64,000 nt of DNA, taken from assembly GCA_029239875.1 (NCBI GenBank), contig JARBUD010000011.1, positions 47,871 through 111,870 on the forward strand, given 5' to 3'. Below are positions 48,085 through 56,724 of the stretch, one piece after another. The notes under the pieces were generated by a model, which was given only the letters and a program-made list of their open reading frames with translations, was not told the origin of the DNA and made no database searches. Origin of the DNA: Xanthobacteraceae bacterium (GTDB lineage Bacteria > Pseudomonadota > Alphaproteobacteria > Rhizobiales > Xanthobacteraceae). Every line of letters starts with the position of its first letter. The first letter of the stretch is position 1. A program made the position numbers and the translations under genes.

Positions 48085-49125
48085 ATGCCCGGCGAGGAAA
48101 CGCCGTTGAACAGCACGACACGTCAATTCCGCGCGGCAGACGACGAACGGGAACGGGCCGCGGTGCGCATCACCGCGCCGGGCCGGCTTCACCTCGGATT
48201 CATCGATCTGGCCGGCACGTTGGGCCGGCGTTTCGGCAGCCTCGGCATCACCCTCGACCGTCCGGCGACCACCGTGCGCATGCGCCGCACCGGGCGCCTC
48301 GCCGCCACCGGCCCGGATGCCGGGCGTGCCCTGATGGCGGTGGAGAAGGCCGCCGCCCGCTTCGACCTCGACCCCAATGTCGAGGTGACGGTGGAGACGG
48401 CGCTGCCGCCGCATTCCGGCCTCGGTTCCGGCACCCAGCTCGGCCTCGCCGTGGCGACGGGCCTCTGCCTGCTCAACGGGATGGAGATTTCCCCGCGCGA
48501 AGTAGGCGCGGCCTTGGGTCGCGGGGCGCGTTCGGCCATCGGCATCGGCGCCTTCAGCGAGGGAGGCGTCATCCTCGACGGGGGCAAGAAGAGCGGCTCG
48601 GACGCGCCTCCACCCATCCTCTCGCGCCTGCCCTTCCCCGAGCGCTGGCGCCTGATGCTGGTATATGACCACGCGCATCAGGGGCTTAGCGGCCCGGAAG
48701 AAATCTCCGCGATGGAGAACCTGCCGCCCTTCGCCGACACGCTGGCCGGCCACATGGCGCGCCTCGCGCTGATGGTGGCGCTGCCGGCGCTGGCGGAAGC
48801 GGATGTGGATTATTTCGCCGCGGCGGTAGGCGAAATGCAGCGTCTGCTCGGAGAGCACTATGCGGACGCCCAGGGTGGCCGCTATACAAGCTCATCCGTC
48901 GCCGAGGTGATGGACTGGCTGGAGGCCCGCGGTCTGCGCGGTCTCGGCCAGAGTTCCTGGGGTCCCACCGGCTTTGCCGTGCTGGGCAGCCCCGAGGAGG
49001 CGGACGAACTTATCAGCGAGGCCCGCGCCCGTTTCGGCGACCGGCCCGCTCTGGCTTTCGACTGTGTACGCGGCTCCAACGCCGGCGCACGGATCGAATG
49101 GCTTGCCTGCGTCGAGCAGTGCTAG
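48085..49125 (+). CDS. mptG: Beta-ribofuranosylaminobenzene 5'-phosphate synthase MptG
   Basis: This 346-residue GHMP-kinase-fold enzyme condenses 4-hydroxybenzoate or para-aminobenzoate with phosphoribosyl diphosphate, the committed step of methanopterin synthesis. RITAPGRLHLGFIDLAGTLGRRFGSLGI is the family N-terminal motif and LPPHSGLGSGTQLGLAVA the GHMP glycine-rich motif. ATG 48085 was chosen over 47968 because the upstream extension (rich in proline and arginine) is not family-like and would cross the divergent promoter. Confidence 0.94.
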   Translation: MPGEETPLNSTTRQFRAADDERERAAVRITAPGRLHLGFIDLAGTLGRRFGSLGITLDRPATTVRMRRTGRLAATGPDAGRALMAVEKAAARFDLDPNVEVTVETALPPHSGLGSGTQLGLAVATGLCLLNGMEISPREVGAALGRGARSAIGIGAFSEGGVILDGGKKSGSDAPPPILSRLPFPERWRLMLVYDHAHQGLSGPEEISAMENLPPFADTLAGHMARLALMVALPALAEADVDYFAAAVGEMQRLLGEHYADAQGGRYTSSSVAEVMDWLEARGLRGLGQSSWGPTGFAVLGSPEEADELISEARARFGDRPALAFDCVRGSNAGARIEWLACVEQC

Positions 49126-49211
49126 CGGCGGTTTTGGCGTAACGCCCGCGTCGCTCTCCCCTACCTCCCCCAGAGGCCGCAAGGCCCGATTCCGACTTAG
49201 GGAAGAACGCA

Positions 49212-50108
49212 ATGGCGGATATCGCCCCCATTCTTCACATCATCTCGCCGCTTCGGCACGTCTCGCCTTTCGACGTCAACATGGCCGTCGACGCCGGCTA
49301 TGCGACGATCCTGCCCTATTCGAACGTGACGCTCGACGAGATCGCCGACCTCACGCAGGACATGATGTTCTCGCGCCATCCGGACGCCGCCCCGCGCACC
49401 GGCCTGTTCATCGGCGGCAAGGATGCCGGTCTCGCGCTCGACATGGCCGACAAGGCCAAGAGCGTGCTGTTCCCGCCCTTCGAGATCTCGGTCTTCGTGG
49501 ATCCCGCCGGCTCCTTCACCACCGCCGCTGCCATGGTGGCCGAGGTCGAATTGAAGCTGCGCCCGACCAATCCCGACGGCCTGAAGGGCCTCAACGTGCA
49601 GGTCTATGGCGCGACCGGCGTGGTCGGCGGCATCGCCGGCGTCATCGCCGCGCAGGCGGGCGCCAAGGTGACGCTGGTCAGCCACCGCGACATCGAGGCC
49701 GTCGATGCCAAGGCCCGCGATTTCAAGCACCGCTTCGGCGTCGACTTCGCCACCGCCGCGGCGAAGAGCGACGACGACAAGCGTGATCTGCTGGCCGACG
49801 CCGACATCGCGCTCGCCTGCGGGCGCGCCGGCGTCGAGATCCTCTCCGCCACGGCGCTGGCCGGGGCGAAGAAGCTGAAGGTGGCCGCCGACGTCAACGC
49901 GGTGCCGCCTGCGGGCATCGCCGGCATCGACGCCCATGCCGACGGCAAGCCCCTCGTCAACGGTGCCCTCGGCATCGGCGCGCTGACCATCGGCCATCTC
50001 AAATACCGCGTGCAACACGAGCTTCTCAAGCGGATGCGGGTCACACCCGCGGCCCTGACCATCGGGTTCGAGGATGCCTTCCTCCTGGCGCGATCGCTCA
50101 CTGTCTAG
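49212..50108 (+). CDS. mtdB: NAD(P)-dependent methylene-H4MPT dehydrogenase
   Basis: This 298-residue enzyme oxidises methylene-H4MPT to methenyl-H4MPT. The N-terminus (ILHIISPLRHVSPFDVNMAVDAGY) and the Rossmann motif VYGATGVVGGIAGVIAAQAGAKVTLVSHRD are characteristic of MtdA/MtdB, and KAADVNAVPPAGIAGID-type sequence (KVAADVNAVPPAGIAGID) follows. Lack of the MtdA-specific context and the adjacent mch gene favour MtdB. GGGAAGAACGC precedes the ATG at 49212. Confidence 0.95.
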   Translation: MADIAPILHIISPLRHVSPFDVNMAVDAGYATILPYSNVTLDEIADLTQDMMFSRHPDAAPRTGLFIGGKDAGLALDMADKAKSVLFPPFEISVFVDPAGSFTTAAAMVAEVELKLRPTNPDGLKGLNVQVYGATGVVGGIAGVIAAQAGAKVTLVSHRDIEAVDAKARDFKHRFGVDFATAAAKSDDDKRDLLADADIALACGRAGVEILSATALAGAKKLKVAADVNAVPPAGIAGIDAHADGKPLVNGALGIGALTIGHLKYRVQHELLKRMRVTPAALTIGFEDAFLLARSLTV

Positions 50109-51237
50109 GGACGAAGCCGATGTCGTCATCGTGGGCATCGCCGCGCGAGGACTGGCCGCCGCCGCCCGTCGAGCCGGACTGCGCGCCATCGTCCTCGACC
50201 TGTTCGGCGACGAGGACACCCGCGCACTGGCCGTCGAGGCCATTCCGCTGCGCCGGCTGGGCGGCTTCCGCATCGACCCGGCAGACCTCTGCGAACAGCT
50301 CGCGGTCCATGCCGGGGCGGACCTGCCGATCGTCCTCGGCACCGGCTTCGAACATGCACCGGAAATGGTCGACGAGCTGGCGGCGCGCTTCCGCCTCGTC
50401 GGCAATGGCAGCGCGACCATTGCCCGGCTCAAGCAGCCGCTGGCCTTCGCCGAGCTCCTCGCCGGGCTCGGCATCGCCCATCCCCGGGTCTTTCCCGAGC
50501 GCGCGCCGGACGGCGTGCGGACACTCGAGAAGCGCATCGGCGGCTCCGGCGGATGTCATGTCCGTCCCGCCGACGTGGCCCGCGGCAGCGACCGCTACCT
50601 GCAGGAATTCGTCGAGGGCCGCACCGTCTCGGCGCTGTTCCTCGGCAATGGCCGCGCATCCCGGCTCCTCGGCTTCTCCGAGCAATGGAGCGCGCCGACC
50701 CCGGACGCTCCCTTCCGCTATGGCGGGGCGGCCGGGCCTATCCTTCTCGATCCTGCCATCGGGCAGGATGTCGCCGCCGCGCTGGACCGGCTGGTCGCCG
50801 CCACCGGCCTCGTCGGCCTCGCCAGCGCCGACCTCGTGCTCCATCCCCCCGGCTGGAGCCTCATCGAGGTCAATCCGCGCCCCGGCGCGACGCTCGACAT
50901 CTTCGACCGGCCGCCGCTGCCGCCGCTCCTCGGCCTGCATGTCGACGCCTGCGCGGGAACGCTGCCGGACCTGCCGGTGCTCGCCCCCGGCGGTGGCGTC
51001 GAGGTGCGCGCCGCCGGCGTCCTCTACGCGCCGGCGGCCTTCGACATGCGGCTCGACGCCCTTCCCGGCTGGATCGCCGACCGCCCCTCGCAGGGTACCC
51101 GCATCGAGGCGGGCGAGCCCGTATGCACGGTCCTCGCCGCCGGCCACGACCTCACGGAGGCGCGCGGGCAACTGGCGCGTCGCACGGATCAAATCTGGCG
51201 GGAACTGAGCACAGCCAGCCGCAAAGCCGCCGAATAA
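50074..51237 (+). CDS. ATP-grasp protein of the H4MPT/methylofuran region (387 aa)
   Basis: The frame begins within the last 35 bases of mtdB (ATG 50074) and is co-translated with it. DEADVVIVGIAARGLAAAARRAGLRAIVLDLFGDED is a nucleotide/substrate N-domain. The ATP-grasp domain shows VRTLEKRIGGSGGCHV and YLQEFVEGRTVSALFLGNG, and the metal site is SLIEVNPRPGATLD. Such proteins join a carboxylate to an amine or thiol. A homologous gene lies beside mch in Methylobacterium extorquens (orf5 or orf7 type). Its substrate is not known; addition of glutamate to the methylofuran tail is one possibility. Confidence 0.87.
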   Translation: MPSSWRDRSLSRDEADVVIVGIAARGLAAAARRAGLRAIVLDLFGDEDTRALAVEAIPLRRLGGFRIDPADLCEQLAVHAGADLPIVLGTGFEHAPEMVDELAARFRLVGNGSATIARLKQPLAFAELLAGLGIAHPRVFPERAPDGVRTLEKRIGGSGGCHVRPADVARGSDRYLQEFVEGRTVSALFLGNGRASRLLGFSEQWSAPTPDAPFRYGGAAGPILLDPAIGQDVAAALDRLVAATGLVGLASADLVLHPPGWSLIEVNPRPGATLDIFDRPPLPPLLGLHVDACAGTLPDLPVLAPGGGVEVRAAGVLYAPAAFDMRLDALPGWIADRPSQGTRIEAGEPVCTVLAAGHDLTEARGQLARRTDQIWRELSTASRKAAE

Positions 51238-51251
51238 TCTCCTGGAGTCAT

Positions 51252-52226
51252 ATGTCCATGGGCGAACCTTCCAACGATAAACGCCCCAGCGTTTCGGCCC
51301 TCAGCGCACCCCTCGTCGACGACCTCGTCGCCAAGGCCGACTTGCTGCGCCTCGATGTCAGCCGCAGCCCCTGCGGCGCGCGCATCGTCGATGCCGGCAT
51401 CAAGGCGCGCGGCGGCATCGAGGCCGGCCGGCGCATCGCCGAGATCTGCCTCGGCGGCCTCGGCCGGGTCAGCGTCGACACCGCCGGGCGCTTCCCGCGC
51501 TGGGGCACGATGATCACCGTCACCACGGCCGATCCGGTCGTCGCCTGCCTCGGCAGCCAATATGCCGGCTGGAGCCTCTCCGAAGGCGATTTCTTCGCCC
51601 TCGGCTCCGGCCCTGCCCGCGCGCTCTGGGCGAAGGAGACTCTGTTCGGCGAGCTCGGCTATCGCGACAGCGCCGACCATGCCAGCCTCGTGCTGGAGGT
51701 CGACCGCACCCCGCCCGACAGCCTCGTCGCGCGCATCGCCGAGGAATGCGGCGTCGCGCCGGAGAGGCTGACGCTGATCCTCACCCCCACGAGCAGCCTC
51801 GCCGGCACGGTGCAGATCGTCGCCCGCGTGCTGGAGGTGGCGCTGCACAAGACGCACGCGCTGCACTTTCCGCTGGACCGCGTGGTGGACGGCATCGGCT
51901 CGTCGCCCCTGCCGCCGCCGGCGCCGGATTTCGTCGCCGCAATGGGCCGCACCAACGACGCGACGCTCTATGGCGGCGACGTGCAGCTCTTCGTGACCGG
52001 GCCGGAAAGCGACGCGCGCGAACTGGCCGAAGGGCTGCCCAGCTCCTCCTCGCGCGACCATGGACGCACCTTCGCGGAGATCTTCACCGCTTATAAGGGC
52101 GACTTCTACGCCATGGACCCGATGCTGTTCAGCCCGGCCCGCGTCACCGTGACGGCGCTGGAGACCGGCCGCAGCTTCACCTTCGGCGCCTTCCACGACG
52201 ACATTCTGGAGCGCTCTTTCGCATGA
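51252..52226 (+). CDS. mch: Methenyl-H4MPT cyclohydrolase
   Basis: This 324-residue enzyme opens methenyl-H4MPT to formyl-H4MPT. Start ATG 51252 follows CTGGAGTCAT. Family marks are GARIVDAGIKARGGIEAGRRIAEICLGGLG, VACLGSQYAGWSLS, ALGSGPARAL and the C-terminal GRTNDATLYGGDVQLFV. It is followed without a gap by a RimK-like gene (ATGA overlap). Confidence 0.97.
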   Translation: MSMGEPSNDKRPSVSALSAPLVDDLVAKADLLRLDVSRSPCGARIVDAGIKARGGIEAGRRIAEICLGGLGRVSVDTAGRFPRWGTMITVTTADPVVACLGSQYAGWSLSEGDFFALGSGPARALWAKETLFGELGYRDSADHASLVLEVDRTPPDSLVARIAEECGVAPERLTLILTPTSSLAGTVQIVARVLEVALHKTHALHFPLDRVVDGIGSSPLPPPAPDFVAAMGRTNDATLYGGDVQLFVTGPESDARELAEGLPSSSSRDHGRTFAEIFTAYKGDFYAMDPMLFSPARVTVTALETGRSFTFGAFHDDILERSFA

Positions 52227-53131
52227 GCGCCCTGCGCTCCGATACGGTCGTCATCTTCACCGAGGATGCCGACTGGCACACGCGCCGCCTCAAGGCGGCG
52301 ATCGAGCACGAGGGCTTCGACGTCCTCGTGCTCTCGCTCAACGATTGCGGCTTCGCCATCGGCGAGACCGCGCACGGGCTGGTGCTGCCCGGCCTCGGCG
52401 ACCGACTGCCCGCCGCCGCCTTCGTGCGGCTCATCGCCAAGGGCTCGACCGAGCAGATCACCGCCCGGCTCGGCCTGCTGCACGCGCTGCGCGAATCCGG
52501 CGTGAAGGTGATGAACGACGCCCACGCCATCGAACGCTGCGTCGACAAGTCGATGACCAGCTTCCTGATGGCGAAGGCCGGCCTGCCGACCCCGCGCAGC
52601 TTCGTGCGCGAGGATCGCGCGGCGATGCAGGCGCTGGTCGACGAGGCGCCCGGCGACATGGTGCTCAAGCCGCTGTTCGGCGCGCAGGGCAAGGGGATCA
52701 GGCGGATAGAGCCCCGCTCCGCCCTGCCCGAGCCGGAAAAGGTGGGCGGGGTCTACTATCTGCAGGACTTCGTCGGCGCGCGGGCCGCGCCGAGCTACCA
52801 GGATTGGCGGGTCTTCGTCATCGGCGACCGGGTCGCCGCGGCCATGATCCGCCGCTCGCCGGGATGGATCACCAACATCCATCAGGGCGCCGTCGGCGAG
52901 ACCGCCCCCTTCGACGCCCGCGCCCACGAGCTCGCCATCCGCGCCGCCGCCGCGGTGGGCGCCGACTATGCCGGCGTCGACCTGATCGAGGATACGGACG
53001 GCGCCTTCCAGCTGCTGGAGGTCAACTCCATGCCGGCCTGGAAGGGGCTGCAGAAGACCACCGACCTCGACATTGCCGGCGCGCTCGCCCGTCATCTGGT
53101 GGCGACGCTGGCGACGGCGCCCGCCGCATGA
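52223..53131 (+). CDS. RimK-like ATP-grasp ligase (302 aa)
   Basis: This 302-residue ATP-grasp enzyme overlaps the mch stop by four bases. DSKRIEAA-type substrate region (LRSDTVVIFTEDADWHTRRLKAAIEHEGFDVLVL), ATP-binding GDMVLKPLFGAQGKGIRRIEP, YYLQDFV and the metal site FQLLEVNSMPAWKGL are intact. The fold is that of RimK/CofF ligases, which add amino acids such as glutamate to a cofactor or protein. The C1 setting suggests glutamate addition to methylofuran or H4MPT. Homologues sit at the same place in methylotroph C1 islands (orf7 type). Confidence 0.88.
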   Translation: MSALRSDTVVIFTEDADWHTRRLKAAIEHEGFDVLVLSLNDCGFAIGETAHGLVLPGLGDRLPAAAFVRLIAKGSTEQITARLGLLHALRESGVKVMNDAHAIERCVDKSMTSFLMAKAGLPTPRSFVREDRAAMQALVDEAPGDMVLKPLFGAQGKGIRRIEPRSALPEPEKVGGVYYLQDFVGARAAPSYQDWRVFVIGDRVAAAMIRRSPGWITNIHQGAVGETAPFDARAHELAIRAAAAVGADYAGVDLIEDTDGAFQLLEVNSMPAWKGLQKTTDLDIAGALARHLVATLATAPAA

Positions 53132-53964
53132 GAGCCGACGCCATCGAGGCCGCCTTCCGCGCCGCCTGCCATGCCGAGCTCGCGGCGCTGAAGGTGGGCA
53201 ACGTCCATCGCTACAGCGCCGGCCACGGCATGGAGGTCGCCCATTTCGAGCGGGCGGCGGCGGCGGCGGCTCCGTTCCTCGCCACGCCGGGCGTGCCCGT
53301 CGGCGCCCGCATCGAGGAGGCGGTCGCCGCCTCGCTGAAGATAACGGGGCTCAACACCAATCTCGGCATCGTGCTGCTCTGCGCGCCGCTCGCCACCGCG
53401 GCCGAGCGCAACGGGCCGCTGCGCGAGAACCTCGCCGCGGTGCTCGACGAACTCGATCTCGATGACGCCCAGGCCGCCTTCCGTGCCATCACCGCCGCCA
53501 ATCCCGGCGGGCTCGGCCGGCACGGCAAGCACGACGTGGCGGCGCCCGCCACCATCGCACTGAAGACGGCGATGGCGCTCGCCGCCGAGCGCGACCGCAT
53601 CGCCCGGCAATATGTGACGGATTATGCCGACATCTTCGCGGTCGGCCTGCCGCGCTATGCCGAGCTCGTCGACGCCGAGCCGGAGGCGCGCGCCGAGGCG
53701 GTGCATCTGGCCTTCCTCGCCGCCTTTCCCGACAGCCATATCGCCCGCAAGTTCGGCCTGGAAACCGCGGAGGTCGTGCGGGCGGAGGCTGCGGATCTGG
53801 CGGCACGGGTCGACTTCCACGCGCCCGCCACAATGCGTCACCCCGCGCTCGCCGCCTTCGACGCCTCGCTGAAAGAGCGCGGGCTGAACCCCGGCACCAG
53901 CGCCGACCTCACCGTCGCGACGCTGTTCGCCGCCTCGCTTGCCGCCTCGCGGTTCACCCCGTGA
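53128..53964 (+). CDS. CitG/MdcB-like triphosphoribosyl-dephospho-CoA synthase family protein
   Basis: This 278-residue protein begins at ATG 53128 (ATGA overlap). The family motif near the N-terminus is KVGNVHRYSAGHGMEVAHF, followed by KITGLNTNLGIVLLCAPLATAA and GGLGRHGKHDV. In citrate and malonate systems the family makes the triphosphoribosyl prosthetic group from ATP and dephospho-CoA; archaeal-type relatives occur in H4MPT islands (orf9 type) and may transfer ribose phosphate during cofactor synthesis. There is no citrate lyase or malonate decarboxylase nearby, so a cofactor role is the better hypothesis. Confidence 0.87.
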   Translation: MRADAIEAAFRAACHAELAALKVGNVHRYSAGHGMEVAHFERAAAAAAPFLATPGVPVGARIEEAVAASLKITGLNTNLGIVLLCAPLATAAERNGPLRENLAAVLDELDLDDAQAAFRAITAANPGGLGRHGKHDVAAPATIALKTAMALAAERDRIARQYVTDYADIFAVGLPRYAELVDAEPEARAEAVHLAFLAAFPDSHIARKFGLETAEVVRAEAADLAARVDFHAPATMRHPALAAFDASLKERGLNPGTSADLTVATLFAASLAASRFTP

Positions 53965-54652
53965 AGGCGGCGATGTCCGCGCTCGACAGCCGGCCATCGT
54001 GCAGCGCGCTCGCCAGCAGCACGCCGGCGACGCCCATCTCGGCGAGCCGATGAAGGTCGCCTGCATCCCGCACCCCGCCCGCCGCATGCACGCGCCGCCC
54101 ACCGGCACGGGCGATGATGCCGGCGAGGCGCTCATAGTCCGGCCCCTGGCCGGCACCGACGCGCGCCAGCGTCATGACGATCACCTCGTCCGGCCAAAGA
54201 TCGGCGTCGGCGTGCAATTCGGCCGGGCCGCGGGGACCTTCCGCGCCATAGTCGAGCGACAGGGGCCCGCCGCCGGCCGCAAGCGCGGCCTTGGCCTCAG
54301 CGAGACTGGCAAGGCTCTCGCTGCCGACCACCGGTCGCCCCGGCCCCTGCGCGGCGCGGCGGGCGAGTGCCTCGGGTTTCGCCTCACCAGCATCGACCCA
54401 CAGGCCGAGCGAGGGATGGCGCGCCACGAGGCGTCCCAGCACCGCGTCATGCCCGCCCTTCCCTCCAATGGCGTCGAGATCGGCGACATAGAGCGTGCGG
54501 AAGGCGCCGAGCGCCAGAAGACCATCCGCTACGTCGAGCGGATCGGCGCCGGCGCAGAGCGGCGTCTCGATCGGCCGATAGGCATCGCGCGCGCCGCGCC
54601 GCGCATGCACCACCAGACCTCCCATCAGGTCGATCACCGGTATAAGTTCCAC
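53954..54652 (-). CDS. HisA/HisF-family TIM-barrel protein in the C1 cluster
   Basis: This minus-strand gene is convergent with the CitG-like gene (11-base overlap) and divergent from the next ATP-grasp gene. The most likely start is GTG 54652, which gives VELIPVIDLMGGLVVHARRG, the usual HisA N-terminus; ATG 54724 is possible but would overlap the divergent gene. The barrel keeps the two acidic positions (IDLMGG near the start and LSLDYGAEG in the middle) and RVHAAGGVRDAGDLHRL for phosphate binding. No other his genes lie here, so it is probably a paralogue recruited for cofactor synthesis. Confidence 0.85.
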   Translation of the reverse strand: MELIPVIDLMGGLVVHARRGARDAYRPIETPLCAGADPLDVADGLLALGAFRTLYVADLDAIGGKGGHDAVLGRLVARHPSLGLWVDAGEAKPEALARRAAQGPGRPVVGSESLASLAEAKAALAAGGGPLSLDYGAEGPRGPAELHADADLWPDEVIVMTLARVGAGQGPDYERLAGIIARAGGRRVHAAGGVRDAGDLHRLAEMGVAGVLLASALHDGRLSSADIAAFTG

Positions 54653-54695
54653 CCTGCGCGTATCCCTGCGGCGGTTTGAGAATGCTCGTCCGATA

Positions 54696-55658
54696 ATGCT
54701 TGTCTTCGTCTGCGAAACGGTCACTGGCGGCGACTATCTCGGCGAGGACCTGCCGGGCTCGCTGATAGCCGAAGGCGCGCTGATGCGCGATACGCTCATC
54801 GGCGATCTGGAGGATCTGCCGGGGGTGCGCGTCGCCACGACGCATGATGCCCGCCTGCCCGCGCCGCCGCGCGGCAGCTCCACCGCGCTGCGGCTCGGCG
54901 ACGATGCGCGCTCGATCTGGAACCTGCTTGCCGCCGAGGCCGATTGCTGCTGGCCCATCGCGCCGGAGACCGGCCGCCTGTTGCAGCGGCTGGTCGCCGA
55001 CCTGCGCGCGCGCTGCCGCCGCGTGATTAGCCCGGACGCGGAAACGCTGCGCATCTGCGCCAGCAAGGCGCTGACCGCCGAGGCGCTCGGCACTGCGGGC
55101 ATCCGCGTCGTGCCAACCTGGCGGTACGACGCCGTGCCGGACGGGCTCGCCGGTCCGATCGTCGTCAAGCCGGACGACGGCGCCGGCGCATCGGACGTGC
55201 ACGTCCATGACCGTCCGCCGTCCCCGCCCTATCCGCCAGGCGTCATCGTCCAGCCCTTCATCGAGGGCACCGCCGCCAGCCTCACCCTGCTCTGCCAGGA
55301 AGGGCGCACCCATGTGCTCGCCGCCAACCGCCAACATGTGGCGCGCGTGAACGGCGCGCTCAATTTCTCCGGCGTGACGGTCGGTGCCTTTCCGGTCGAC
55401 GACGCGCTGCGCGACCTCGCCAGTCGCATCGGCGCGGCGCTGCCGGGGCTGCACGGCATTGTCGGCGTCGACTACATCGCCACCGCCGAGGGGCCTGTGG
55501 TGGTCGAGGTCAATCCGCGCCTCACCACCTCCTATGCCGGGCTACGCCGGTCGCTCGGGGTCAACCCGGCCGCCTTCGTCGCCGAGCTGATCCGCGACGG
55601 CGCGGTGCCCGACCTACCGCATCTGCCGCCCGCCCTTCCCGTCGAGGTACTGCTGTGA
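54696..55658 (+). CDS. ATP-grasp ligase, MfnD-like (320 aa)
   Basis: This 320-residue protein has N-terminal VCETVTGGDYLGEDLPGSLIAEGALMRDTLIGDL, an ATP-grasp central domain (IVVKPDDGAGASDVHVHD, VIVQPFIEGTAASLTLL) and the metal site GPVVVEVNPRLTTSYAGL. MfnD of methanogens joins glutamate to tyramine; the methylofuran of Methylobacterium carries tyrosine and a polyglutamate chain. Position directly before MfnF supports a tyrosine/tyramine-glutamate ligase role, but the specificity is unproven. The stop overlaps the next start (GTGA). Confidence 0.85.
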   Translation: MLVFVCETVTGGDYLGEDLPGSLIAEGALMRDTLIGDLEDLPGVRVATTHDARLPAPPRGSSTALRLGDDARSIWNLLAAEADCCWPIAPETGRLLQRLVADLRARCRRVISPDAETLRICASKALTAEALGTAGIRVVPTWRYDAVPDGLAGPIVVKPDDGAGASDVHVHDRPPSPPYPPGVIVQPFIEGTAASLTLLCQEGRTHVLAANRQHVARVNGALNFSGVTVGAFPVDDALRDLASRIGAALPGLHGIVGVDYIATAEGPVVVEVNPRLTTSYAGLRRSLGVNPAAFVAELIRDGAVPDLPHLPPALPVEVLL

Positions 55659-56698
55659 CCGATATCGCTCGCCTGGCATGGGACGTGGGCGGCGCCCATG
55701 TGAAGCTCGCCGCCTTCGGCCGCGACGGCCGCCTGAAGGCCGTGCGCATCGCCCCGTGCCCGGTGTGGAAGGGCGCCGAGCACCTCGCCTGCGCGCTGCG
55801 CGAGCTGCGGGATGAGTTCGCACCGAACATCCCCTCCGCCGTCACCATGACCGCCGAGGTCGCCGATCTCTGGCCCGACCGCCGTTCCGGCGTGGTCGAC
55901 GTCACCGCCATATTGATGCGCGAGCTCTCCGGCGCCCCGCTCGCCTTGTTCGCCGGACCGGAAGGCTTCGTGCCGCCCGAGCAGGCCGCCGCGCATGCCG
56001 ACACGATCGGCTCAGCGAACTGGTACGCCACCGCCGCGGTGCTGGCGCATCTGCTGCCGGAAGGCGTGCTCGTCGACATCGGCTCGACCACCGCCGACCT
56101 CATCCCCTTCGGCGCGGGAAGGGTGACCGCGCGCGGCTTCACCGATGCCGAGCGCCTCGCCAATAACGAGCTGATCTACACCGGCACCGTGCGCACGCCG
56201 GTGATGGCGCTCGCCGCCGAAGCGCCGTTCAACGGCCGCTGGCTGCCGCTGATGGCCGAGCATTACGCCACCACGGCCGACATCCACCGCCTCACCGGCG
56301 ACCTGCCGGAGGACGCCGACCTGCACGCCACCGCCGATGGCGGGCCGAAGACCGAGGAGGCCAGCGCCCGGCGCCTGCTGCGCATGGTCGGCCACGACCT
56401 CACCCCGGCCAACCTGCCCAAGGCCAAGGCACTGGCGCGGCATCTCGCGGAAGCCCAGCTCCACCGCCTCGCCCGCGCGCTCGACTGCGTCGCTTCCGGC
56501 CTGGAGACCGAGCCGGAGCTCATCGTCGGCGCCGGCGTCGGCCGCTTCATGGCGGCGAAGCTCGCCGAGCGGCGTTCCGTAGCCTATCTCGACCTCGCCG
56601 ACGTGCTCACCGACGACCCCGCTTTGTCGCGGCAGGCCGCCGACTGCGCGCCGGCCGTGGCGGTGGGCCTGCTCGCCGCCGCCCTCGCCCCTGCCTAA
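55655..56698 (+). CDS. mfnF: MfnF-like hydantoinase/oxoprolinase-fold protein
   Basis: This 347-residue ASKHA-fold protein starts at GTG 55655 in a GTGA overlap. LAWDVGGAHVKLAAF is the first phosphate-binding motif; VLVDIGSTTADLIPFGAGRV is the second; PELIVGAGVGRFMAAKLA the adenosine motif. Homologous MfnF in methanogens joins the phosphorylated aminomethylfuran to the tyramine-glutamate part, the condensation that makes the methanofuran core. Together with MfnB and the MfnE-like kinase it gives a nearly complete furan branch. Confidence 0.9.
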   Translation: MTDIARLAWDVGGAHVKLAAFGRDGRLKAVRIAPCPVWKGAEHLACALRELRDEFAPNIPSAVTMTAEVADLWPDRRSGVVDVTAILMRELSGAPLALFAGPEGFVPPEQAAAHADTIGSANWYATAAVLAHLLPEGVLVDIGSTTADLIPFGAGRVTARGFTDAERLANNELIYTGTVRTPVMALAAEAPFNGRWLPLMAEHYATTADIHRLTGDLPEDADLHATADGGPKTEEASARRLLRMVGHDLTPANLPKAKALARHLAEAQLHRLARALDCVASGLETEPELIVGAGVGRFMAAKLAERRSVAYLDLADVLTDDPALSRQAADCAPAVAVGLLAAALAPA

Positions 56699-56724
56699 CG
56701 ACACCTCCAGCCGGAATCCCGCAC

